Positions 1 to 12,482 of a stretch of 64,000 bases of DNA are shown piece by piece (position 1 is the first letter of the stretch; the number at the start of each line of letters is the position of its first letter). Under the pieces are notes generated by a model, which searched no databases, was not told the origin of the DNA, and saw only the letters and a list, made by a program, of their open reading frames with translations. Position numbers and translations under genes: made by a program. Source of the DNA: Filosporella fistucella (Eukaryota; Ascomycota; Leotiomycetes; Helotiales); assembly GCA_030077755.1 (NCBI GenBank), contig JAQJZZ010000014.1:2170001-2234000 (forward strand), read 5' to 3'.

Positions 1-2259
1 CAAGACCTCACTCTACCATCATAACTGCTGGTCAAAGTCTTGCACCACCAGCAATGTCATCACCAGTAAAGGCTTTACCAGATAGATATCGTCGTCCAAA
101 TAACCGTCGTGCCGATTCTTCTTCCAATACCCAGCAACCAACCACTCAAGCATCTACTGCAACAGCTGGGATGCCAAATGTCATGCAGTTCTATGGAAGC
201 AATGCACTGCAGCAAGCAGTGCCACTAAGTGCTCACCAAAGTTTGAGCTTGCAGATGCCACAACTAGGACGACCGACACTCGGTGGTGTTGCTGATGATA
301 TGCAATTGCATCGAACTGCGGCCCAAGACCAAGCAAAGAAGTATAGACGCAGAAGCATTCATACTATTGATGCAGGCGACTATGGTGGAATGTCGGGAGG
401 ACTCTTGCAACAAGGATCACGCCAAGTAAGCAGTGCAAATGGTAGAATTGATCAGCAACAACATCCTCTGCGGAGCTCACCCGTTACGGTGATGCGTCCG
501 GGGTCTTCTCATGGACGCAATGGCAGTTCTGATAGCGTAAACTCTGCCCGTGGGCATTCACGACCCAATTCGGTATGTTTATTTCTTGGATTCTACACCG
601 CATCACCGCATTGCAATTTATCCCTCGCCAATAATCGTGCTTTGTCCATTCATTTCGCTAATCCGCTAATGCTTTCCAGGCCACCAAGCGAGAGGCAAGT
701 GCAGCCATGGTTCAAAACCCCGCCCCGTCTTCATCCTCGCAATCTCCAGCAAATGCTCTCGCAGAACAGACTTCAATTAAACACGATGTGCCCAGATTGG
801 TAAATATCCCTCCTCGCGCCTCATCCACCGATGCCGCGAAGAGAATTGCCAATCCGTCTCCCTTGTCTAAGCCGATGACAATGAGTCCCGAGTCGCCATT
901 ATCAAAGGACTCGTTCGCATCAGTCTCAGCTCCAGCCGCCCAACAATCATCGAAGCCAACTTATGCGCAGGTCGCCAACGGTAATAATGTTGGAAGTCCA
1001 GCTGCACAGCAATTGGCAGCCTTGAACGATAAGGAGGGCAAGAAGAGTAAGACATCTCGACTCCGCAGAGCCTTCTCATTTGGAAGCGCCGCAGAACTTC
1101 GACGCGCCTCGGCGGAAAACAGTGCCGCAAACAATGCAGCAGATCGATCAAAGATCCGAAAAGAAAAATATCAAGATGAGCAGGAAGCAGAACAGGCTCG
1201 AATTGCTCAGCAGCAAGAGGCTGGAGGTATCGGATCGGGCATTTATTCTGGACAAGGCAATTTCTTCACTGGATCGACCGATAACCTTTCTATTTCCTCC
1301 ACTGCTTCTTCAGCGTCAATCATGATCCGGAAGATGGGCAAGGGTATGAAGAAGTCTACTCGTTCGCTCGTCGGCTTGTTTCGTCCAAAATCCGTTATCG
1401 GTGTACCAGCCGCAGACTCTGCATTACCTCAAGCCCCTCAAGCTCAGGTGTCAATGGTAACTGTTGAGGCCGAGAGAGAAAAGGTCAATGTGAACCCAAA
1501 TCCTCATGATCAAGTTGGAGGCGGTACTGGATTCCCAAAGTTGGAGAGAAATTCTCTTGATGCTGCCAACGCCACTGCCACTATCACTGAACGACTTGGC
1601 AGTTCAAGCACTGATAACTCCGCCGCCAGGAGAAGCATTGTAGGGGGTGAGAAGGAGCGTGCAGAAGTCCTCGCCGCTGTGAAGAAGGGTATTCTCAAGC
1701 GTAAGTTTTCAGTTATTATTTCCAACCACAAAACTGACATTATCAGGCTCTGGTACCGACTCTGGCAACTCATCTCCAGTCATTCGGCCAGTTGACAGCA
1801 AGCCTACGACATTTCAACTGCCTCAAATTCCTCATGTCAACGATTCACCAAACTCGTCTGCTCCCAGCACACCGAGCGATGAGCAACAAGGCCACAGAAG
1901 AACTGGGTCAGTTACACTGGGCGGAGAGGACTACTTCATGTCTGCTTTACGATTTAGAGGAGACTCGAAGAGCATGCCAGGAACTCCACAAGGAACTGCT
2001 GCCGCTGCAAAGCGAAGTGCCACTTTCAGTCCTCGCATTCAATTCCATGATACCTGGCCAAGTGGAGAGTATGACCGCAGAGGTGAGATTGCAACTTGCA
2101 ATCGTCTAACACCAATGCTCGCCCAACAGATCAAGGAGGAGCTCAATACTTTCAAAATGGTATGGTGTACCCAGCATCAGCTTGAAAGACTTTTCACTAA
2201 CTCGGTCGCAGGAAATGGAAGTGCACGAGAACTCCAAGATATACACACACTTTTTCTAA
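1..2259 (+). CDS. BNI4-like protein phosphatase 1-docking scaffold (5' end cut by window)
   Basis: The reading frame is open through the left edge, so the N-terminus lies outside the window. Exons inferred: 1-572, 680-1700, 1747-2159 and 2212-2259, with GT-AG introns of 107, 46 and 52 bp; about 683 residues are visible. Most of the protein is low-complexity, rich in Ser, Gln and Asn, with basic patches such as RLRRAFSFGSAAELRRAS and GKGMKKSTRSLVGLFRPKS. The last ~60 residues are the diagnostic part: an RIQF sequence matching the RVxF docking motif for protein phosphatase 1, then TWPSGEYDRR, EIATCNRLTP and a terminal IYTHFF. That C-terminal block is what I recognise from yeast Bni4 and Afr1, which bring Glc7 to the bud neck to organise chitin synthesis. 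By inference this is the filamentous-fungal scaffold for septum or cell-wall PP1 recruitment. The family assignment rests on the C-terminus only. Confidence 0.75.
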
Positions 2260-3340
2260 TGAAACCACGATTATGGCTGATCTTACAGTCTACGAAAATC
2301 ACATAACCTCTCGCATAGCGCAGGCACATACAGAAAAGTTGCCAAGCAAACATTCAGAATTGAAGGCGTTTTAACTAGGGTCGCATTATACGGTGTCTGG
2401 AGTCTTCACATTTGAGCGATTTTTGTCAACTATATTCTTTCATTAGACTGGCGTCGGCCGTCTTTTTTCGAGCATATCAGGGGAAAGACAGTGAAGGGTG
2501 ACACCGTGGATTGAAGAGTTTGCGATGAGATATACTGCTGCAAAGCTTTCCAATTTTGGGGCATGGGAGCATAGCATCAGACTGGGCTGGCACATTTGAA
2601 TTCTAGCACAAGACTGTTGAAATCCTCTGCTCCTAAAAGTTTAATCTCATTTCTTCGGTTCTTTTGATCCTTGGACGTTGGGGGGTTTATGATGCATTTT
2701 CGGTCGAATCTCATGCTCTCGTTCTTTCTTGTTAAGAGTTGGCCTTTTGGTACTTGCATCGTATGTTCTTCAGCGTCAGTCATCCTGGTGAGAATGGGGA
2801 TTTGGCATGAGATGCATAATCAATGAAACTTCGTACAAATGATAATTGCTTGGCTATAATATTCCATGTGAGACCCTGAATCTTGCAGCCCTCAACCTGG
2901 AACATCTGTTTTCTTTTGTGGTCCCTCAAGGCTGTGTCAAGTGCAATGACCGAAATAAAGCCAGTGATCTTGTTTAAAGCTTCTAACAAGATTGATTGAA
3001 ACAATTTGTATCAACTAAACAAAAACTGGGTCAAAGTGCCCTTCCCTTTCCTCCGAGCTGCAGGTCCTGATGTCTCGCCGTCCAAGCTTCAAATTGCAGA
3101 AGCAGTCCCAAGTGGAGGAGGGTCTGAGCAAACGGGACAATAAATTGGTAGCCTTGCTTCCATTCGTCTTGGCACAGCCTTCTCGGGAAGGCGGTAAAAT
3201 ATTTTCGTGAAGTGCAACTTTAGCTTTGACAATTGTTCACAACATAATCCACAGCATCTTTGCCCTCCACGACTCTGGCTTTCCTCGTGAAACAACTCAG
3301 GCTGTGGGCTGGAACCCGGCGATCAGCTATTCGATACATA
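2260..3340. other. Intergenic region between BNI4-like gene and DUS1
   Basis: About 1.1 kb between two plus-strand genes. It should hold the 3' untranslated region of the BNI4-like gene and the promoter of DUS1. Short open frames on both strands start at non-ATG codons or lack any recognisable motif. I see no RNA gene, repeat or regulatory element I can support. Confidence 0.6.
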
Positions 3341-5111
3341 ATGACCATTTCCAACGAAGGTTCTGCCTCGATGGCAGCAGCTCTACCTGTCGAGAATCCG
3401 AGCAATGGGATTGAGAATGGGAAATCGAAGAAACTTCACGGCAGAGCGTTCTATGAGAGTATAGGCAGCCCAAAATTCATCCTCGCGCCTATGGTTGATC
3501 AGTCTGAATTTGTATGTCCCCGTCTGCGGTATAACGTCGTCTCTAATCATTACATTACAGGCCTGGCGCATGCTTTCCCGCTCATTCATGCCTTCGTCCT
3601 CGCCGCAAGATCTACTGGCTTATACTCCCATGTTACACGCCCGTATGTTCAACGAGACAGCGAAGTTCCGCGATAATCATTTCCAGCCCTTGCGCTCGTC
3701 ATTAGCCACCCATCCTGAGTTTCCTTCGTCCGCGCTCTCAGCGCATCAATTCCTGGATGGGAATACACAGATTGATAGACCATTATTTGCACAATTTTGT
3801 GCGAACGATCCAGATGAGTTTTTGAGCGCTGCTAAATACGTCGCTCCGTTCGTGGACGCTGTGGATTTGAATCTGGGGTGTCCACAGGGAATTGCTAGGA
3901 AAGGGAAATATGGGGCGTTTCTGCAGGAAGAACAGGATCTCATATTTAAACTTATCAATAAGTTACATCTGGAATTAGATGTGCCTATTACAGCGAAGAT
4001 ACGGATTCTAGAGACGAGGGAGAAGACATTGGAATATGCGAGGAAAGTGCTGAGTGCTGGAGCTAGTATCTTGACTGTCCATGGACGGACGAGAGAGATG
4101 AAGGGGCATAAGACGGGATTGGCGGATTGGAGTGCTATTAAATTTCTGAGGGAAAATTTACCGAAGGAGACGGTTCTGTTTGCGAATGGTAACATTCTAA
4201 GGAAAGAGGATATTGATCAATGTCTTGAGGAGACTGGTGCAGACGGTGTTATGTCTGCCGAGGGGAATCTCTACGATCCATCTATCTTTTCAAATCCACC
4301 TCCGGTAGGCCAAGAGGGTAGAGAGTACTGGAGAGGAAGGGATGGTAAAGGTGGCTGGAGGATGGATGCTGTGTTTAGGAGGTACATGGACATTATCTAC
4401 AAATATGTCCTAGAAGTACCCATCCCAGACCGGAAACCGCTCTATCTACCATCTGATCCTGTAGAGGAACCAACATTCACAGAACACGAACAAGATGAGG
4501 AAGAAGGACCACCTCGAAAACGCCAAAAGAAAGAACGAAAAGAGAAAACCACAAGTCCTAATCTCCTAGCTATGCAACCTCACCTCTTCCACCTCCTCCG
4601 CTCCCTCGTAGCCCGCCACCACAACGTCCGCGATGCCCTCGCCAAATGCCGCGCAGGCGACATTCCCGCTTTTGAAAATGTCCTCCAAATGGTCGAAGTC
4701 GTAGTCCGAGACGGACTTAAAGAATATGAAGCAACAAACGGCAAAAGCTGGGAAACAGAATGTGAGAATGATGAACGACTTAAGGCTGTCAAAGTAGAGA
4801 GTGAGAAGAAAAGGAAAGAAGGAGAGGTGGAGATAGAGATGGATGAGAGTTCTGTCGAGACGGTGAGGAGGTGTAAGAGGCCTTGGTGGGTGGTGCAGCC
4901 ATATGTGAGGCCGTTGCCTAAAGAGGCGTTGGCGAAGGGGAGCTTGACGTTGAGTCGGAAGGAGAAAGCTGCGTTGGAGGCTAAGGCTGTGGAGGAGAAG
5001 AAAAAAGCGGGTGAAGAGGGAGTTGGAGAGGGATATGTGGTTGTTGAGAAAGTTGGGGAGGTGGGGAAGGAGGAAGTTGAGATTCCGAAGGATGGGCTGG
5101 TTTGTGGTTAA
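3341..5111 (+). CDS. DUS1: tRNA-dihydrouridine(16/17) synthase, DUS1 type
   Basis: Two exons (3341-3511, 3561-5111) separated by a 49-bp intron give about 573 residues. The protein has the FMN-dependent dihydrouridine synthase barrel: PKFILAPMVDQSEF near residue 45, then VDLNLGCPQGIARKGKYGAFL with the catalytic-type cysteine near 164, ITAKIRI, LTVHGRTREMKG with the conserved His-Gly-Arg, and FANGNI followed by GADGVMSAEGNLYDPSIF for phosphate and FMN binding. The family reduces uridine 16/17 in the D-loop of tRNAs using NAD(P)H. The C-terminal ~200 residues form a charged tail with a Lys/Arg block (KRQKKERKEK) that could be a nuclear signal, longer than in yeast Dus1. The ATG at 3341 is the first in frame before the conserved domain; an in-frame ATG at 3371 is an alternative. 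Confidence 0.92.
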
Positions 5112-6397
5112 TGTGTGTGCCTGGTTTTATCTGGGGTACTAGAGACTGGCTTGGGGAGGAGTGGTCAAGAGCTGATTCACTCTTCGGAAATACACTATAC
5201 CTTGCATTTAGACCAGGGTTTTTGAATGTTCATCGTTTGACGCGTGAGAGGGTCTTTCTCAAGACAGTTTGAAATTTACTCCACTCAAGGCTCTTGAAAT
5301 TTGCCAAGTGGCTTGAATTCTGACATCAAACCGTGCTTGGGGAAAAGGAAATTCGTGCCTCTTTAATAAAGAGGTGCATACTTGTATATTGCAAAATTGA
5401 CAAACCCAATGTTCAATGTTCATATTTGATGTTGTGTTTACTGCAAGTAGGAGGCTTAGAACGACATGGCTAGTCCTTCTGTGTTGACTTACACTATCAT
5501 TCATTGGAAGTGTCTCGCATCATGCAGACAAAACAATTTCATGCCGAGACAGTTACCGCAGTTGCAGTATTCGATCATCTATTTGAGACCATCTTCTATT
5601 CGCCATTTTCTCCGCTTCTAAGCTATGATTTTTTATTCAACAGTTTAAGTCGAAGTCTCCTCTTTGAATCTGTACACTTTGGGCATGCGAAACTTTTACC
5701 TTGATTCAAACGATGCTGACATCGCTCGAATATCCTATTGTGGAGTCGAGATCATTCTTCAAGCAGTTAGTCATTTGCAAATATTGCTCAGAATATATCA
5801 TCGATGAAAGTTCACTACAGTCAGCTGAAATCGTATTTCGAAAACCCCTTGGAGCTCGTGGCTACCCAGGGGAAACTTGTGCATAGTATTCATGATATCA
5901 TGGTAACACAAAAGTGTTATGCTGCAGCTTGAATTGAGTTCTGTCACTCAATATCTTTTCGGTGTTCTTCCCGCGTAGAGATTTGCCGAGAGCGTTAAGG
6001 TTCAAGGTCACAGCAAAAATCCCCGCAAGCTGCGGAGCAACATCCTCAATTCTTGCAAGGAATATGAAAGCAGGCCGGTCAAAATCTTCATCCCACTGAT
6101 GAAGACTCGAGACTCTGTGCGTTCTTGTCAGTCTGCCTACCAACCAGCAGGACTGCAGTCAAGATTTTTGACAGCAGCTTGATCTGAAGATCTTCTGCCG
6201 CCGGTCAGACACACCAAAGACAGGTCTGCCGTTCATTTCACCGACTCAAGGCAGCCCCACGTCAATGTTGATCGCGAATTCTTAATATTTGGTTAGGGTA
6301 CCACTACCCCGCAACATCAACATCATAGAGGAACAAGGCCTGAAAGTCTACGGAGTACAAGCGGGGTCACCTTTAAGAAAAGACTACTCCCGCTCCC
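5112..6397. other. Intergenic region, no gene recognised
   Basis: About 1.3 kb between DUS1 and the lactonase-like gene, both on the plus strand. Several 60-80 codon open frames exist, but none has homology I recognise, splice continuity or codon structure that would support a gene. It presumably holds the DUS1 terminator and the promoter of the downstream secreted protein. Confidence 0.55.
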
Positions 6398-7558
6398 ATG
6401 GTCTCTTGTATCTCAGTCCTGGGCTATTCCTTTCTGTTAGTCCTACTTCTTCCAACTATATTCAAGACCATCATGTCGTTTGTTACTGTTGATCTTCTGG
6501 CACTGGCCAAAAATGCGAATTACTTCTCAACTTTGCCTGCTACCAATATTGCTGCACCTGCAATATCTCTTCTGAGCTACCATCCTGATTTTCAGAACGT
6601 GTTGGGAGCGAATGCTACCGCGAGAAAGATCGCTGATCTTCCATGGCAAGCTTTCCATGAAGCTGGTATCTATAATCAGAAGGACAATTCACTTTATGTG
6701 ACGTCCAATTATCAGAGCTTGGCTGATAATATCAATATCACTATCGTTTCTTTGGACGACTACTCAATCACCAGTACCCAATTCCCTGATGTATGGGAAG
6801 CTAATGGTGGAACATCATACTATCCACCAGGAGCAAACCAGTCCCAAACACCTCCTCAGCAAATATACTGTGACGAAGGAGATTTCGAGCACTACTCCCA
6901 GCTCGTCGCCGTGGACCCAAATACAAATACCTCTGAAATCCTTCTCACCAGCTACCTGGGCCGCAATTTCTCCTCCATCAACGACGCCCGTCAACATCCC
7001 ATCACAGGCGACATCTGGTTTACAGACGCTGACTACGGGTACTACCAAAACTTCCGTCCCCTCCCTAGTCAACCTAAACAAGTCTATCGTTTCGAGCCCA
7101 AAACAGGAATCATTCAAGTAGTAGCAGACAACTTCGTTGAGCCCAACGGTCTAGAATTCTCCCCCGATCTGAAAACATTATATGTCTCCGACACAGGGGC
7201 TCAGAAATTCACATTCAACGGCACCGAACCAGCTACTATCTACGCATTTGACATCGTTCACCAGAAACGCCTGACTAATAGACGAACCTTCGCTTTCATG
7301 GATGTAGGCTTCCCGGATGGAGTTCATTGTGATACCGAAGGCAATGTTTGGGCGGCGGCGGGGGATGGCTTACATGTTTTTAATAAGCAGGGTATCTTGC
7401 TAGGGAAGGTTTTTGTGGGGGAGACGAGTAATAATTTTGCGTTTGCGCCGGGGAAGGTGTTTGTTTTTTCGAATTATAGGCTTTGGGTTGTGGAGGGCGT
7501 GAAGGCGGTAGGGAGAGAGGTTTGTAAGGATTTTGGGGGTTGTGGGAAGGGGATGTGA
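6398..7558 (+). CDS. Secreted SMP-30/gluconolactonase/LRE-like beta-propeller protein
   Basis: An intronless frame of 386 residues. The N-terminus (MVSCISVLGYSFLLVLLLP) is hydrophobic and looks like a signal peptide, so the product is probably secreted or vacuolar; several N-x-S/T sequons agree. The body is a six-bladed propeller of the SMP-30/lactonohydrolase family. NDARQHPITGDIWFTDADYG and VEPNGLEFSPDLKTLYVSD carry the metal-site Asn (PNG), and FPDGVHCDTEGNVWAA carries the metal-site Asp (PDG). Relatives hydrolyse sugar or aldonate lactones; the fungal lactonohydrolases of Fusarium are the nearest characterised group I can name. The actual substrate cannot be read from sequence. Pyrimidine-to-purine strand bias is strong near the 3' end, but the frame is intact. 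Confidence 0.85.
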   Translation: MVSCISVLGYSFLLVLLLPTIFKTIMSFVTVDLLALAKNANYFSTLPATNIAAPAISLLSYHPDFQNVLGANATARKIADLPWQAFHEAGIYNQKDNSLYVTSNYQSLADNINITIVSLDDYSITSTQFPDVWEANGGTSYYPPGANQSQTPPQQIYCDEGDFEHYSQLVAVDPNTNTSEILLTSYLGRNFSSINDARQHPITGDIWFTDADYGYYQNFRPLPSQPKQVYRFEPKTGIIQVVADNFVEPNGLEFSPDLKTLYVSDTGAQKFTFNGTEPATIYAFDIVHQKRLTNRRTFAFMDVGFPDGVHCDTEGNVWAAAGDGLHVFNKQGILLGKVFVGETSNNFAFAPGKVFVFSNYRLWVVEGVKAVGREVCKDFGGCGKGM

Positions 7559-8698
7559 ATGTGAAATGGGCGATAGAAGGAGGAAGAGGAAGTGGGTTGA
7601 GATGAGCTGTGTTAGTGGTGAGGATTGGAAGGGAGGTGAAGATAGATTCTACGATCAAGATATGTTAAAATTATAACTTATTAAATATTTCATCGGAGAA
7701 ATCTTGCTTCAAAATTAATAAAGTCAAACCTTCTAAGGACTGAATCATTGTAAGATATCTAAGTCATCATTGAATACTTACCCCCCCATTTATATAAATA
7801 TCATTCACGCTCCCTTTCATCTCACAAAGTAAACTGTTCCAACCGCAAAATTGTAGGCAAAACCTCTAACCTTACCTCCACATCTTCCCTTTCTTTCTAA
7901 ACTGATAAATCTTTTCAAATCGATACTCAAACAAATCACTTCTTTATAATTATAATAATACCCATACAAATGTTTTTTTACAAAACAAACAAATAATTCC
8001 ACCTCTTCGGTTTTGAAGATCACTCACTTCACGAATTCTTCTACTCCCTCTCAAATCAAAACCCTAACGATCTCTTTCTTCTTCCAATGAAATAAAAAGG
8101 AAGATTAACTACCATGCATCAAATATTTCACTTCTTCTCTTTCGACTAAGTAAAGCTCTAATATAAATACTACATTCCTCCCCTTCAGCATGAGAAAACG
8201 GCCATTCCTCGTTGTGATATATGGCTACGTATTTTCCTATCCCTTCTGTCCTGCTCCTCTTCATATATGCTTCCTCTTAATTCCCTTACTTTCTTACAAA
8301 TGCTTGCAAGATGCACCATGTATAGTAACAAGCCTCGAATAACATTATATAACTAATCCAGCTATATGAGACAGTTACCGAATTTCAGATTAGAAATATA
8401 GGGAACAGCGCGACAAGAAAATTGAGTATTTTGGTGGTAAGACTGTCCTTGAAGCCTAGGAGGAGGATATACAATCTTTATGAGAGGAAGTCTGTTGCTG
8501 AAATGGTTGATTACGGTGGATGTTGAATGCTGACAATATGTATATTCAATTGTGATTCTTCTCCGTGTATTTGTGACATGACTATATTACTTACTCGCTC
8601 AAAAGTGTATTCACACGACCCCGCATTTTTGGCAGAAGCAGAAATATGAGTAGAGTAGCAAATCTCCGATGTATTCATTCTCAGTCACATTCTACCAT
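7559..8698. other. Convergent 3'-3' intergenic region
   Basis: About 1.1 kb between the lactonase-like gene (plus) and GID9 (minus), which converge here. The sequence is A/T-rich with long pyrimidine-rich runs on the plus strand (7800-8300). It should hold both 3' untranslated regions and polyadenylation signals. No RNA gene, repeat unit or mobile element is seen. Confidence 0.55.
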
Positions 8699-10065
8699 CT
8701 ACGAAATATACACCTTCTTTACACTCTCCATCTTAAACACCTCTCCATTCCTCAAATCCTTCACCATCCCCTTATCTAAGCCTGCTTTCCGACTATACTC
8801 CTCCAATCTCTGTAATCCATACACACACCCGTTCGGCAAAAGCACTAAATCGCTTTCTACGTGTGAAGTGGTGTGATGTGCATAAGGAACATTACGGGCC
8901 AGTGCATTGAGCTCTGTAGAACAGATGGGACAGATGGATGTGGTTATTGAGGAGGAAGAGGTGGGTGAGATGGTTGAGTGAGGGTGAGAGGAGTGGCAAG
9001 CTGGAGTTTTAAGGGCAGAGAGACCAGCTGAGAGGGCTATGTGGAGGAGTGGGGAAGAAGGAAGGGAGAGCAGTGTGTTATGCGTTTGCATGAAAAGGGT
9101 AGAGAGGGTGGTCCAACGAGATTGGCTGTAGAGATCCTGCTCCTCATTAGATCTAAATTGACAGCGTGTTTATTGGAACTTACGCTATATGCTTCTGCTC
9201 TTGTGCCCGGTGGAAAAGCGAGAAGACCACATGCTTGCTGTACCTCTTTTGGGTATGTATCTTTGAATGGAAGGAGAAATTTCTTTGCGTGTGCTATCGA
9301 TTCGAGGAGTTTGGATTGGTCTTGTGTACGAACCAGCTCGATGTATTGCTGGAATCGGAGCATGAATTCGAGGTTACTCTGTTTCTATCAGTGACACTTC
9401 CTTGGGTTTTAGGGTTGAGCACTTACATCCATCCGTCGTAAATCTTTCTTGTTATCATTACACCACGCCAATGCCTCCGTGACCCTTCCGTTCTGCAGAC
9501 TCTCCCGTATTCGACTCATCTGTACGAATGTCTCTACGTCCACCAAATCCTCGATGCCTTTCTCTTTTGCCAGCGCTTTGGCACTGTCTTTATATCCATT
9601 TCGTAGCAGATAGTCAACCAGTAATCTATCCAAGCGTGTGCGACTCCACTCTTCATATTTCACATCATCCAGACTTTGCATCCCATATAACTCCCCTAAG
9701 TGGCGTATCCTGCTCTGCGAGTGCTGATGTAACCTATTCTCTTCCTCTGCGCAAGCATTTAGTTTCCGCTTTAGTCCTCGCATCTTCGCCAGCATGGAAT
9801 CCACGTTTTTGAGAACTTCATCGGGTGAGGCATGATTGTTTAATGAGGCGTTGGCGGTTTCCTTGAGGCTGTTCTTTATGGCTGTGCTTTCTTTCTCGAC
9901 GTTGAAGTGAGCGACTTTGAAGTTTCGACGGAGGAGCTCGAAAGGGAGGCGGAGGAGGGGTTGGTCCTAGGAAGTTAGACAAAATGTTATAAGTAAGGGA
10001 GAGTCATGATTTACGAGAATAAGGTGGTCTTTGGGGTTCAGTTTCGAGGTTATGTGGTCCGCCAT
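8699..10065 (-). CDS. FYV10: GID9/FYV10 (MAEA-type) subunit of the GID/CTLH ubiquitin ligase
   Basis: Four exons on the minus strand: 10065-10015, 9966-9427, 9378-9184 and 9136-8699, with introns of 47-48 bp; the product is about 407 residues. After an N-terminal helical segment comes a LisH motif ([21 protein letters not shown], from about residue 129), a CTLH segment ([20 protein letters not shown]), and a CRA region ([16 protein letters not shown] and [16 protein letters not shown]). It ends in a degenerate Gid-type [24 protein letters not shown], then [11 protein letters not shown], ending KKVYIS. This order is diagnostic of Gid9/Fyv10, which pairs with Gid2/RMND5 as the catalytic E3 module that marks gluconeogenic enzymes for degradation. 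The ATG at 10065 is chosen because it gives the conserved N-terminus directly after the divergent promoter. All exon joins keep the family pattern. Confidence 0.93.
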
Positions 10066-12482
10066 TGTGCTTGGAGCGGTGTCATGCAGCAACTACCGGA
10101 GCTTGCTGCTTGTAGATTATGAGGTGGATTGATATTTGCACTCTGTCTCGGGTCGGCGGGAATCAAAGGTTTTTGTTCTTCGAGTGGATCGACTTGGGAA
10201 AGCAGTTGTTGTGAGAAGTGCTCGCAGTGTGTTATTGGAAAGCTTGGAGCTGGTCATGAGCTTTGAATTGAGCTTCAACCCGATAGTCGCTGATAGAGCA
10301 CGGGGAAGCGAGATGGGCGTGACGGCGTGACAGAAATAGGACTTGATACTAACTACATTTTACCATTAAGAAAGACAATTTAATTCACTAAGGAAGCAGG
10401 CAGTCACAAATACGGAATTTTATCTATATATTCCTGTCGACTGTTCATCTATGCAGCAAGGCTTCGCTTTTTGAGCATATATATCTCAGCCTTCTCGTCC
10501 GGACTTAGCCGTCTTGCTTCCGCACCCGAGAAATATTAGAAGAGGTCTTTTGTCTCGGAATAACGGGTGGCCGAATTAACTTTAAACCTTTGTTCTTTGC
10601 CCATACGCCCAAATAGTCATTGTACTTGTACATTTATTCAGCTAATGCAATGCAACATATTCGAAACTATTCTCGATCGTCCGGACTCGCATACAAATGG
10701 TCTCGAATCATGCACTCCCCTTCAGACATCCCAGCCTCCCCACCATCATTTCAACCCCTCACCACCCTCATCAATCACATCATGTGCTTGGGTACGGAGG
10801 CCGGTAAAAGACAGCTATGCATTTTGTTATAAATGCCGATGGCTGGTCTCGGCTTTGACTGTGAAGAGCCTCAATGACATTTACAAAAGCTCTTAATTTC
10901 TGTGGAACCTGAGAGGATATTTTGCATAGATCTCACCTTAGGTACACACTCAATCCGTAATTCCAGTTCGAATTACAAGAAATATAATGTCAAATTTAAT
11001 TATTAATCAGTCCCCATTTCCATCACTCACATTCAAACCCTTCCCTCTGCCGAGTAGTCTCTCGTCTGACAAACCTAATTCGGAAACGGCTAGTGCACAC
11101 CTGGCCTGCCCGGGCCTGCCACTTCCATTTGAACACCTGACAACCCTCCCACGTGAAAAAGTTCATCGATTGTCCTCTCCTCCTTTCAGATATCAAGCAT
11201 CGAAGCATCCATTTCGACCTCAAGAGGGTGTCCTGTACGTCGATATCCCTTCCAAAACCCATCCAATCTACTTCAGATTCTCTTAATCTGAGTTGGGCTT
11301 ATTCGACAACTTTCCCATCAACTTTCGAGCTCGTGATCCTTCCAAAGTCACGCCCACAGTCACGTTTGTGTCTGCTGACCTTGACCTCCCCCATCAACCA
11401 CTCCACCACCAAGCCGGCAGCCATCAATACAAGATATCAATTGTATTCGAGTACTATCCTCCTCGATATTGCTGACATCTCTGAATTCTTACGACCTCAA
11501 TTTTCGGCGCGTTGCAGCAATTGCATGTCAACAGACTCGCGCGTCGCATAGCCGGTTGTACTCGCCCGGCACTCTCGCCCTCGCCCATCTCTCATCACAG
11601 ATAGCAGCTCTTTAAGTGTACAAGGTATGTTTTACGCCTGATTCTACTCGAATTCAAATCATTTGTTGCTCATGGTCGCTTTCTGCGTTCCTTCATGTTC
11701 CTCCCAGGCCTAGTGCTCGTGCAACTCCAAGCTCAAGTTGCAGTGGTCCTTTTCCACGCGACCTCACCTTGGGTCACGATCTCTCGTTAGGTGCTCCAAT
11801 GCCCGGACATCACCGTGCTTGGTCGTTGGTCAACCTTCCACTCCTCCAGTGCGCTTCGCCGTCCTGTCACCGGATCGCAAACACCGAAACTGCCTCCTCC
11901 CTTTCAATGTCACATCACGAAGTGCAGAATATTCCTCTGTACTGCGATGCCCAGTCAAACAATGTCTCTGTTTGCAAGTAGCCATCACGGAAACTGTACT
12001 TCGCCAGTGCGTTGTTGCAATGACCTGTCGGCCTGCTTCTCTGCCAGCCAGAGCAGACTTCGCAATGCGCCTCAGCGATCATGATGGCCATCACATCTCC
12101 AGTCAGCGCATGAACAAGCCATACAATTGCTATGTGGTACCTCTTCTGCAATGACACGTGCTGACCTTGTAGGTGCTACTTTAAAGGGTACAAAAACGTT
12201 CGTTGCGACAAAACTCTCAACGAACTACTGCAGCAGAGCGTTTCGAGAAATCATATCGGCGCAAATCAGCACGACATTTGCCTTGACATAGGATCGCAGT
12301 ATTTCTTCTCGTTGTACCTGTGCAAACCTCGGTAGAACACGTCATCTCCTGCTTCGAAAGAACAGGCTCAGCCTTAAATCTACCTACCAACCTCTCGAGG
12401 TCATCTGCGCCTCCCGAAAGCTTCACTACATACCCTACGAATCATATCCTAAGGCGAGTCACGAGTTATCGTTGCCAGGAAT
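10066..12482. other. Divergent promoter region of GID9 and CBF1-like genes
   Basis: About 2.4 kb separating the start of GID9 (minus) from the start of the CBF1-like gene (plus). It contains two CACGTG E-boxes (11150-11155 and 12155-12160) and pyrimidine-rich stretches around 11330-11720 typical of fungal core promoters. Open frames in it are short and unconvincing. The length suggests a long 5' leader for the bHLH gene, but no splice pattern can be proved. Confidence 0.55.
12155..12160. promoter_or_regulatory. CACGTG E-box upstream of the CBF1-like gene
   Basis: A perfect CACGTG palindrome lies about 320 bp upstream of the CBF1-like start codon; another is at 11150-11155. CACGTG is the core site bound by Cbf1-type bHLH proteins, so autoregulation is possible. 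One 6-mer is weak evidence alone. Confidence 0.4.
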
